Assembly: GCA_002412495.1 (NCBI GenBank)
Contig: DHVE01000030.1
Span: forward strand, 1-11,456
DNA from: Betaproteobacteria bacterium UBA5216
GTDB taxonomy: Bacteria; Pseudomonadota; Gammaproteobacteria; Burkholderiales; SG8-41
DNA: 11,456 nt
Direction of reading: 5' to 3'
The notes beneath the pieces are model-generated. The model was not told the DNA's origin. It did not search any database and worked only from the letters and a program-made list of their open reading frames with translations. Shown one piece after another: positions 1 through 6,196 of this stretch. The translations under genes were made by a program, and so were the position numbers. Position 1 is the first letter of the stretch, and each line of letters opens with the position of its first letter.

Positions 1-36
1 CTAACCAGTACTAATTGCCCGTGCGGCTTGATCCTA
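1..36 (+). rRNA. rrl: 23S rRNA, 3' end (partial)
   Basis: The first bases match the conserved 3' terminus of bacterial 23S rRNA (CTAACCAGTACTAATTGCC, then GTGCGGCTTGATCCTAT). The version with ATTGCCCGTG is the one I associate with Betaproteobacteria; Escherichia has ATGAACCGTG at the same place. The rest of the gene lies left of the window. The exact 3' end is estimated by analogy and could be off by a few bases. Confidence 0.88.
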
Positions 37-214
37 TAATTTTGAGTCGGTGTGACGCCGAATTGAATTACAGAGAGTTCGAGTGTAGCCAGATATGATT
101 TACCCTAAAATTTAAACGAGCGGAAAGTTGGGGTTTCGCGAGTTCTACCAATACTTCTTCTAATTTGGTGTCTGTTTAAGGCATGCTGCCGAAGACCAGA
201 TACCTGCAAGCTAC
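37..214 (+). other. 23S-5S rRNA internal spacer
   Basis: This 178-base transcribed spacer joins the 23S and 5S genes. I see no tRNA-like cloverleaf and no convincing coding region in it. It is AT-richer than the protein-coding parts of the window, as is usual for rRNA spacers, and should be removed during rRNA processing. Confidence 0.6.
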
Positions 215-329
215 GTCTGACGACCTTAGCGAGTTGGAACCACGCCTTCCCATTCCGAACAGGACCGTGAAACGACTCAGCGCCGATGATAGTGCGGATT
301 ACCCGTGCGAAAGTAGGACATCGTCAGGC
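215..329 (+). rRNA. rrf: 5S rRNA
   Basis: The segment has the characteristic 5S core: GACGACCTTAGCGAGTTGG, then CCACGCCTTCCCATTCCGAA, CAGGACCGTGAAACGACTCA, GCGCCGATGATAGTGCGGAT and a 3' arm TCGTCAGGC. The 5' end GTCTGACGA pairs with the 3' end TCGTCAGGC through nine pairs including one G-U, forming helix I. The length of about 115 bases is normal. It sits downstream of the 23S tail and just upstream of a strong terminator, so it closes the rRNA operon. The ends are set by the helix I pairing and are accurate to a few bases. Confidence 0.95.
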
Positions 330-343
330 ACCCATTACACACG

Positions 344-376
344 AAAGCCCAGTCTCATTGAGATTGGGCTTTTTTG
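344..376 (+). terminator. Rho-independent terminator of the rRNA operon
   Basis: Bases 347-356 (GCCCAGTCTC) pair with 360-369 (GAGATTGGGC), a ten-pair stem with one G-U and a three-base loop (ATT). It is preceded by AAA and followed by six T (370-375). It lies 15 bases after the 5S gene, where rRNA operon termination is expected. Confidence 0.93.
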
Positions 377-404
377 TTGAGGCGCCCCAATTTCAGTACC
401 ACCG

Positions 405-506
405 TCAGGTAGAGAATTCCGGCTCTTCCTTCAGCTTGCGATTCTCCTCCTCAAGCTGCCTTAAGCGGCGCAATTCGCGGCGCAATTCGGATGGCCCTAA
501 ACCGCC
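405..506 (-). pseudogene. IS3-family transposase OrfA remnant
   Basis: Read on the minus strand from 506 to 405, the frame gives GGLGPSELRRELRRLRQLEE followed by ENRKLKEEPEFST and a stop. The stretch GGLGPSELRRLRQLEEENRKLK, allowing for an extra ELRR, resembles the end of the helix-turn-helix region and start of the leucine zipper in IS3-family (IS407-like) OrfA proteins. A TGA (507-509) precedes the fragment, and the reading departs from OrfA after NRKLK. No OrfB, complete OrfA or terminal inverted repeats are present. The extra ELRR comes from a perfect 12-base tandem duplication (465-476 and 477-488). This is a decayed scrap left beside the rRNA operon. A low-complexity charged coincidence is the alternative. 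Confidence 0.55.
465..488. repeat. 12-base tandem duplication
   Basis: GCGGCGCAATTC occurs twice head to tail (465-476, 477-488) with no mismatch. It lies inside the OrfA remnant and duplicates four codons, so the reading frame is kept. Replication slippage is the simplest explanation. Confidence 0.85.
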
Positions 507-537
507 TCACTGGTGCCGGGTGCCTACCGGTGCCTCG

Positions 538-810
538 CTACGCCGTGGGGCGGGTGGCAAATTCCGCGTAACGGCCTTCACCGTCGTTCACGCTGACCGA
601 GGATACTGATGATTTCGGCGGCCCGCGATGTGCACGCACGATCATCGCCGCGACATTTTCCGGCGTGCCTTGAATCATCGCTTCCACACTGCCGTCCGTG
701 CGATTGCGCACCCAGCCGGTGACGTGAAATTGCCGTGCCTTGTGCGCCACGTAATTGCGAAAACCCACGCCTTGCACGACGCCAGTGATGATCAGATGCT
801 TGGTTTCCAT
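538..810 (-). CDS. acyP: Acylphosphatase
   Basis: A 90-residue acylphosphatase (EC 3.6.1.7), a small cytosolic enzyme that hydrolyses carboxyl-phosphate bonds of acyl phosphates. Both family signatures are present: GVVQGVGFR at residues 10-18, forming the phosphate-binding loop with catalytic Arg18, and GWVRNRTDGSVE at 32-43 with catalytic Asn36. The length is that of the family (about 90-100). I chose the ATG at 808-810 because the protein then begins METKHLIITG, matching family N-termini; the same frame is open up to 882 but would add 24 unrelated residues. I see no clear Shine-Dalgarno sequence. The gene stands alone, pointing towards the rRNA operon and divergent from the hyf-like operon. 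Its physiological substrate is not evident from the neighbours. Confidence 0.93.
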   Translation of the reverse strand: METKHLIITGVVQGVGFRNYVAHKARQFHVTGWVRNRTDGSVEAMIQGTPENVAAMIVRAHRGPPKSSVSSVSVNDGEGRYAEFATRPTA

Positions 811-1070
811 ACAAAGGTTTGCGTTTGAATAAAGATGTCGTTTGGCACCCGCTATTTTACAAATTCCGGGTACGAGCGCCACGGCGGCCTGCCCGAATTT
901 TCAAGCCGACACGCTCGCGGCTTTTCCTCGCGGTGGCAATGAGACTACAATGTGAGCTTACCCGCTGTTGAAGAAATGGAAAAAAGTCGTGGAAGTTGCA
1001 GATGCAGTCACAGAACGTTCCGCGGGCATCACGTCCGTCACCTTCCGATTGATAACCCGCGCCCCCTCCA
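811..1070. other. Divergent intergenic region (acyP / hyf-like operon)
   Basis: This 260-base gap separates acyP (minus) from hyfB (plus) and should hold both promoters. On the minus strand a TAAAAT at 859-854 would suit a -10 box for acyP, but no matching -35 is seen. On the plus strand TACAAT (946-951) is a possible -10, again without a good -35. I found no clear sigma-54 site, although sigma-54/FhlA-type control is known for the Escherichia hyf and hyc operons. An open frame on the minus strand across 857-1150 shows no recognisable protein and overlaps hyfB. Confidence 0.4.
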
Positions 1071-3092
1071 GTGTATCTGTTTGACGCCGCCATCACCCCA
1101 CCCTTGGACCTGATCCTCGGCGTGGTGCTGTTCTGGCTGCTGATCGGCATGGCGGGCGTGGCGCGTTCGCGCAGCTTGCGATTTGTCAGCCGCGTGCTGT
1201 TTCCGATGGGCGCGGCGGGAAGTCTCGTGCTGGCGGCGGCTGCTTTGTACGCGATCGGCGCTCCGACCGCAGTCAGAGTGTTGCCGCTCGGCCTGCCCGA
1301 TCTGCCATTTCATTTGCGGCTGGATGCATTGTCTGCGTTTTTTATCGTGCTGGTCGGCGTGGTCTCGCTGGGCGTATCGCTGTTTTCGGCGGGATATTTT
1401 CGTCGCGGCGAAGGTGCCACGCCCGGCCTCCTGTGCCTGCAATATCACGTGTTTCTGTCGAGCATGGTAATGGTGATGCTCGCGGACGATGCCTATCTGT
1501 TCATGGTGGCTTGGGAGACGATGGCGCTGTCGTCGTATTTTCTGGTGACCACCAGCCACCGTATCGCCGAGATACGGCGTGCTGGATTTCTATATTTGCT
1601 GATCGCGCATATCGGCGCCATCGCGCTGTTGTTGTGTTTTGGCGTTATGCATGGCGCGGGCGGCGATTACTCCTTCGACGCGCTGCGCGCGAGCGAATTG
1701 CCGGTGTTCTGGGCGAGCACGGCGTTCTTGCTGGCGCTGTTTGGATTCGGCGCCAAGGCGGGCCTGTTGCCCCTGCATGCGTGGCTGCCGGAAGCGCACC
1801 CGGCCGCGCCGTCGCCGGTGTCGGCGCTGATGAGCGGCGTGATGCTGAAAACAGCGGTCTACGGATTTTTGCGCGTGACCTTTGATTTGTTGCCGACACA
1901 AATCTGGTGGTGGGGTGTGGCGACCCTGATTATGGGGCTGTTGACGGCGTTGTTCGGGGTGATGTTCGCTGCCGTGCAAAGCGACATGAAACGCCTGCTT
2001 GCGTATTCGTCCATCGAAAACATCGGCGTTATTTTCGCCGGCGCCGGACTGGCGATCATTTTTCATGCCTACAATAATCCGCATCTGGCGGCGCTGGCGC
2101 TGGTGGCGACGCTGTATCACTGTTTGAATCACGCATTCTTCAAGAGCCTGCTGTTTCTGGGCACTGGCTCGGTGCTGCATGCCACGCACGAGCGCAGCCT
2201 CGGCAAGTTGGGCGGGCTGATCCGCAACATGCCATGGGTGGCGGGCTTGTCCCTGGTGGGGGCGCTGGCCATTGCCGGGCTGCCGCCGTTGAACGGTTTT
2301 GTCTCCGAGTGGTTGTTGCTTCAGGCATTTTTGTTTTCGCCTGGCCTGCCCAATCCGTACCTCAATATGCTGGTGCCTCTCGGTTCGGCCGCTCTGGTGC
2401 TGGCGGCGGCGTTGTCGGGCTATGTGATGGTCAAGTTTTACGGCGTGATTTTTCTCGGCCAGTATCGCGAAGAAAAAATGCGCACGGCGCGCGATGCCGG
2501 CGCGTGGGAGCGTGTCGCGCTGGCGTGGTTCGCGGCGGGTTGTATCGGGCTCGGCCTGTTCCCCATGGCCATCATACTGCTGCTGGATCACGTGACGCTG
2601 CCGCTGGTGAACTTCACATTGAGCGCGGCGATATCCGGCAACCATTGGCTGCTGTTCGCGCCCGTCGCGGCGGAACGCGCAAGTTACGGGCCGTTGCTGT
2701 TTTTATTGGGAATCACGGGCACGCTGCTGGTGACGTTCCTGACGGTGCGCGCGTTTTATCACGGGCGCATCAAGCGTGGCGCGGTGTGGGATTGCGGATT
2801 TCCCGAACAGACATCGCGCATGCAGGATACCGCGGAAGGATTTGGCCAGCCCATTACGCAAATCTTCGAGCCGTTTTTCAAGGTCCGGCGGCGAATGCCG
2901 GATCCGTTCAGCAGCCATCCCGTGTACGAAAAATCCAATGAAGACAAGCTGTGGTTCTGGCTCTATCTGCCGATAGCGCGGGCCAACGAACGCATCTCGT
3001 CATGGATCGGCATTCTGCAGCATGGGCGCATTCACCTTTATCTGCTCTACAGCTTCGTCACCTTGCTGGCGTTGCTGCTGTTCGTTCACTGA
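1071..3092 (+). CDS. hyfB: HyfB-like antiporter subunit of hydrogenase-related complex
   Basis: A 673-residue polytopic membrane protein of the Mrp antiporter/NuoL (ND5) family, close in length to Escherichia HyfB (672). Antiporter-type hallmarks are visible: Glu149 in VAWETMALSS, Lys229 and His236 in the GAKAGLLPLHAWLPEAH block (227-243), Lys260 in GVMLKT, and Lys360 in NHAFFKSLLF. These positions form the proton pathway in complex I homologues. The C-terminus (about 573-673) carries the HyfB-type tail with WDCGFPEQTSRMQ, a hydrophilic stretch, then a final membrane segment, so it is HyfB rather than a plain NuoL. The GTG at 1071 is the only usable start after the in-frame stop at 1053 that keeps the first membrane segment; no good Shine-Dalgarno precedes it, so the start is uncertain. 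First gene of a six-gene operon; hyfC starts 11 bases after the stop. Inferred role: ion translocation. Confidence 0.92.
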   Translation: MYLFDAAITPPLDLILGVVLFWLLIGMAGVARSRSLRFVSRVLFPMGAAGSLVLAAAALYAIGAPTAVRVLPLGLPDLPFHLRLDALSAFFIVLVGVVSLGVSLFSAGYFRRGEGATPGLLCLQYHVFLSSMVMVMLADDAYLFMVAWETMALSSYFLVTTSHRIAEIRRAGFLYLLIAHIGAIALLLCFGVMHGAGGDYSFDALRASELPVFWASTAFLLALFGFGAKAGLLPLHAWLPEAHPAAPSPVSALMSGVMLKTAVYGFLRVTFDLLPTQIWWWGVATLIMGLLTALFGVMFAAVQSDMKRLLAYSSIENIGVIFAGAGLAIIFHAYNNPHLAALALVATLYHCLNHAFFKSLLFLGTGSVLHATHERSLGKLGGLIRNMPWVAGLSLVGALAIAGLPPLNGFVSEWLLLQAFLFSPGLPNPYLNMLVPLGSAALVLAAALSGYVMVKFYGVIFLGQYREEKMRTARDAGAWERVALAWFAAGCIGLGLFPMAIILLLDHVTLPLVNFTLSAAISGNHWLLFAPVAAERASYGPLLFLLGITGTLLVTFLTVRAFYHGRIKRGAVWDCGFPEQTSRMQDTAEGFGQPITQIFEPFFKVRRRMPDPFSSHPVYEKSNEDKLWFWLYLPIARANERISSWIGILQHGRIHLYLLYSFVTLLALLLFVH

Positions 3093-3103
3093 GCGATGAC
3101 ATC

Positions 3104-4057
3104 ATGCTGACCTCGTTCGCTTCCTTCCTGTCCCAGCTGGCGCAAACCCTGCTGGTGGTGCTGGTCGCGCCGTTGATGCTCGGGTGGGTGAGCCAGTGCC
3201 GCGCGTGGTTGCAAAACCGCAGCGGGCCGGGCCTGCTGCAACCCTATCGCGTGTTATTCAAGTTGTTCGACAAGGACGCGCTGATGGCGCACAACGCCTC
3301 GGCGATATTTCGTGGCGCGCCCTATATACAGTTCGGCTGCATGGTGCTGGCGGCCAGCGTGGTGCCGATCATCGAAACCAATCTGCTGTTTGCGCCTGCC
3401 GCCGACGTGATTGCCCTGGTGGGTGTGTTCGCGCTGGCAAGGGTGTTTTCGGCACTGGCGGCGATGGATGCAGGCACGTCGTTCGGCAGCTTCGGGGCGC
3501 GGCGGGAAATGCTGGTGGCGAGTTTGTCCGAGCCGGCGCTGCTGATGGTGTTTTTTACGCCGCTGCTGATCGTGCAATCGAGTTCGCTGAACGTGATCGT
3601 GGACACCCTGGCACATCGCGAATTCGCCTTGTATCCCAGCCTTGCGTTCGCGGCGGTGGCGTTCATCATGGTGCTGCTGGCCGAGAATGCGCGCATCCCC
3701 ATCGATAACCCCGCCACGCATCTGGAATTGACCATGATTCACGAGGCGCTGATTCTGGAGTATTCCGGCCGGCATCTGGCGCTGATCGAATGGGCAAACG
3801 CGATCAAGTTCACCACCTACTGCACTATAGGAATCGCGTTATTCATGCCCTGGGGCATCGCGCAGGCGGGCGCATGGCAAATGCTGCCGGCGGCGGTGGC
3901 GGTGCTGATCGTCAAGCTGTGCGCCATTGGCGCCGGCCTCGCGCTGATGGAAACCGTCTCCGCGAAAATGCGCATCTTTCGCGCGCCGGAGTTTCTCGGC
4001 ATGGCCTACATGCTGGCGGCGCTTGGTATGCTGACCTTGTTGCTGCTGGGCGCCTGA
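3104..4057 (+). CDS. hyfC: HyfC-like NuoH-family membrane subunit
   Basis: A 317-residue membrane protein of the NuoH/HycD/HyfC family (Escherichia HyfC is 315). It anchors the peripheral arm to the membrane arm. Diagnostic features are QNRSGPGLLQPYR (37-49), DAGTSFGSFGARREM (122-136), and the conserved acidic loop AENARIPIDNPATHLE (193-208) continuing to IHEALILEYSGRHLALIEW (212-230). The acidic residues of these loops line the channel joining the quinone or active-site cavity to the membrane in complex I relatives. The frame is open further upstream (to 2951), but that would overlap hyfB by about 140 bases, so I take the ATG at 3104, which starts at the first membrane segment. hyfE begins three bases after its stop. 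Confidence 0.93.
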   Translation: MLTSFASFLSQLAQTLLVVLVAPLMLGWVSQCRAWLQNRSGPGLLQPYRVLFKLFDKDALMAHNASAIFRGAPYIQFGCMVLAASVVPIIETNLLFAPAADVIALVGVFALARVFSALAAMDAGTSFGSFGARREMLVASLSEPALLMVFFTPLLIVQSSSLNVIVDTLAHREFALYPSLAFAAVAFIMVLLAENARIPIDNPATHLELTMIHEALILEYSGRHLALIEWANAIKFTTYCTIGIALFMPWGIAQAGAWQMLPAAVAVLIVKLCAIGAGLALMETVSAKMRIFRAPEFLGMAYMLAALGMLTLLLLGA

Positions 4058-4060
4058 GTC

Positions 4061-4723
4061 ATGGCCATGTCCGCGCAATTGATCAACCTGATGGCCTCGC
4101 TGATGCTGCTGATCGCGTTCGCCATGCTGGCGCAGCGGCGCATCCGGTCGCTGATTTACCTGTTCGCGTGGCAGGGCGCGGTGCTGGCGGTGAACAGCGT
4201 GATCGTCGCCTGGTACACCGGCCACGGCGAACTCTATCTGTCGGCCTTTTTTACCGTGCTGCTGAAGGTGATCGCGCTGCCGTTGGTGTTGCATTACCTG
4301 ATTCGCAAGCTCGACATTCAATGGGACGTGGAAACGCTGATCAATATTCCCACCACCATGCTGGCGGGCATTGTGCTGGTGGTGTTTGCGTTCAATCTGG
4401 CGCTGCCGATATCGCAGCTCGCGGGGACCATCACGCGCGGCACGCTCGGCATTGCCATCGCCGTGGTGCTGCTGGCGTTTCTGATGATGATTACGCGACG
4501 CAAGGCCGTGCCGCAGGTGATCGGTTTTCTGGCGATGGAAAACGGCCTGTTCTTTGCCGCCACCAGCGCGACCTACGGCATGCCGATGGTGGTTGAACTC
4601 GGCATCCTGCTCGACGTGATGGTCGGGATACTGATTCTCGGCATTTTCTTTTTTCAGGTGCGTGAGGCGTTCGACAGCCTCGATCTGAAGCATATGGAAA
4701 AACTCAAGGAATCCGGCGAATGA
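4061..4723 (+). CDS. hyfE: HyfE-like NuoK-related membrane subunit
   Basis: A 220-residue hydrophobic protein matching HyfE (216 residues in Escherichia), with roughly six or seven membrane segments and a hydrophilic charged tail (about 200-220). Its C-terminal half resembles NuoK: QVIGFLAMENGLFF (152-165) with membrane-embedded Glu160, and VVELGILLDVMVGILILGI (177-195) with Glu179 and Asp185. Such buried acids take part in ion transfer in complex I homologues. ATG 4061 is taken as the start; ATG 4067 (Met3) is an equal alternative, and neither has a clear Shine-Dalgarno. The stop overlaps the hyfF start (ATGA at 4720-4723), which indicates translational coupling. Confidence 0.92.
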   Translation: MAMSAQLINLMASLMLLIAFAMLAQRRIRSLIYLFAWQGAVLAVNSVIVAWYTGHGELYLSAFFTVLLKVIALPLVLHYLIRKLDIQWDVETLINIPTTMLAGIVLVVFAFNLALPISQLAGTITRGTLGIAIAVVLLAFLMMITRRKAVPQVIGFLAMENGLFFAATSATYGMPMVVELGILLDVMVGILILGIFFFQVREAFDSLDLKHMEKLKESGE

Positions 4724-6171
4724 ACGAGATCGCGATTGCCCTGGGTTCCCCAGCCGCCGGCGCGCTGCTGCTGGCGTTTTACGGCGACCGCGCGCTTGCT
4801 TCTCGTTTGAATGTGCTGGTGAGCCTGGTGACGCTGGCGGCTACCGCGCTGCTCGCGGCGCGCGTCATCCGCGAGGGTTCGGTACTGGCCTATAACGGCG
4901 CGTTTTATGTGGATTCGTTCAACGTGTTCCTGGTGGCGCTGACCGCGTTGGTTGCGTTTACCACGTCGCTGTTCAGCCGTCCCTACATGCTGAACGAGCA
5001 GGAGCGCGGGCATCTCACGGCGCGCCGGCTGCGCCTGTATCACTGCATGTACCAGGTGTTTGTGTTCACCATGCTGCTGGTGCTGCTGACCAATAACCTC
5101 GGCATCATGTGGGTGGCGCTCGAGGCGGCCACGCTGGCTACGGTGCTGCTGGTGAGCTTGTATCGTACGCCAGCGAGCATCGAAGCGGCGTGGAAATATT
5201 TTATTTTGTGCAGTGTCGGCATCGCGCAGGCGTTGTTCGGCACGATACTGTTGTATCTCGCCGCGGAGAAAATTCTCGGTCCCGGTGGCAACGCGCTGCT
5301 GTGGACGCACCTGAATCAGGTAAAGGGCGATCTGGAACCGACGGTGATGTCGCTGGCGTTCGTGTTTTTGATCGTTGGCTATGGTACCAAGGCGGGGCTG
5401 GTGCCGTTGCATAACTGGTTGCCCGACGCGCATGCCGAAGGGCCGACACCGATATCGGCGGTACTATCGGGATTGCTGCTCAATATCGGCCTGTACGCCA
5501 TCGTGCGCTGCAAGGTGCTGGTGGATGGTGCGTTGGGCACGCCGTTTGCCGGCGAGTTGATGATGGGCTTTGGGCTGCTGTCGGTGGTGGTGGCAGCATT
5601 TTTTCTGTCGCGGCAAAAAGACGTCAAGCGCATGTTTGCGTATTCCTCTATCGAACACATGGGATTGACCACTTTCGCGTTCGGCATGGGCGGGCCGGTG
5701 GCCACCTTCGCGGCGTTGCTGCACATGACGGTGCACAGCCTGACCAAGTCGGCGATATTTTTTACCGTCGGACACGCGACGCAAAAAACGGGCACGCAGA
5801 TGATGGATCAGATCCGCGGGCTGATCGTGACCAATCCGACCATTGGCTGGGGGCTTATGCTGGGAACGCTGGCCATATTGGGCATGCCGCCGTTCGGCGT
5901 GTTTTCGAGTGAATTCATGATCGTGACCACCGCCATGCGCGAGCAGCCGTGGGCCGCGCCTATCTTGCTGGTGTCGCTGGCGGTGGCGTTTGCCGCGATG
6001 TTTACGCGCGTACAGGCGATGGTGTTTGGCGACACTACCGCCAAACGCCTGCCGCATGCGCCCGCGCTGCTGCCGGTGTTTGTGCATCTGGCAATAGTGC
6101 TGATGCTGGGCTTGTGGATACCGCCGTATCTGGCCGATTGGTACCGGCATGCGGCAAAGCTGATCGGTTGA
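4720..6171 (+). CDS. hyfF: HyfF-like antiporter subunit
   Basis: A 483-residue membrane protein of the NuoL/NuoN antiporter family, assigned to HyfF by FNVFLVALTALVAFTTSLFS (67-86) with SRPYM and by LLTNNLGIMWVALEAATLAT (122-141) followed by VLLVSLYRT and AAWKYFILC. Key residues visible are Glu135, Lys224 and His231 in GTKAGLVPLHNWLPDAH (222-238), and Lys343 in SLTKSAIFF. At the place where HyfB has Lys260 (GVMLKT), this protein has Asn255 (GLLLNI), so one lysine of the central relay is missing; this may be normal for HyfF. It is somewhat shorter than Escherichia HyfF (526). The ATG overlaps the hyfE stop, with AAGGA (4706-4710) nine bases upstream as ribosome binding site. HyfD, the third antiporter-like subunit of Escherichia hydrogenase-4, has no counterpart here. 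Confidence 0.9.
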   Translation: MNEIAIALGSPAAGALLLAFYGDRALASRLNVLVSLVTLAATALLAARVIREGSVLAYNGAFYVDSFNVFLVALTALVAFTTSLFSRPYMLNEQERGHLTARRLRLYHCMYQVFVFTMLLVLLTNNLGIMWVALEAATLATVLLVSLYRTPASIEAAWKYFILCSVGIAQALFGTILLYLAAEKILGPGGNALLWTHLNQVKGDLEPTVMSLAFVFLIVGYGTKAGLVPLHNWLPDAHAEGPTPISAVLSGLLLNIGLYAIVRCKVLVDGALGTPFAGELMMGFGLLSVVVAAFFLSRQKDVKRMFAYSSIEHMGLTTFAFGMGGPVATFAALLHMTVHSLTKSAIFFTVGHATQKTGTQMMDQIRGLIVTNPTIGWGLMLGTLAILGMPPFGVFSSEFMIVTTAMREQPWAAPILLVSLAVAFAAMFTRVQAMVFGDTTAKRLPHAPALLPVFVHLAIVLMLGLWIPPYLADWYRHAAKLIG

Positions 6172-6196
6172 TCGAATAAACGAGCGCAGAGCAGAC

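Noticed and set aside
903..923. Short hairpin AAGCCG/CGGCTT upstream of hyfB
   Set aside because: Only six pairs with a nine-base loop and no long T-run; not enough to call a terminator or attenuator.
946..951. TACAAT as a -10 box for the hyf-like operon
   Set aside because: The hexamer at the right distance (around 923-928) does not resemble a -35 box, and such short matches are expected by chance.
857..1150. Minus-strand open frame of 97 codons in the acyP-hyfB gap
   Set aside because: Overlaps the start of hyfB, no motif, hydrophobicity pattern or clear ribosome binding site.
1590..2645. Long minus-strand open frame of 351 codons opposite hyfB
   Set aside because: Rich in Arg, Gln and His with no recognisable motif. 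It is the mirror of the high-GC codon bias of hyfB, whose own product is clearly a known family.
3839..4693. Minus-strand open frame of 284 codons opposite hyfC and hyfE
   Set aside because: Same His/Gln/Arg-rich composition, spans two confidently assigned genes on the other strand, no domain recognised.
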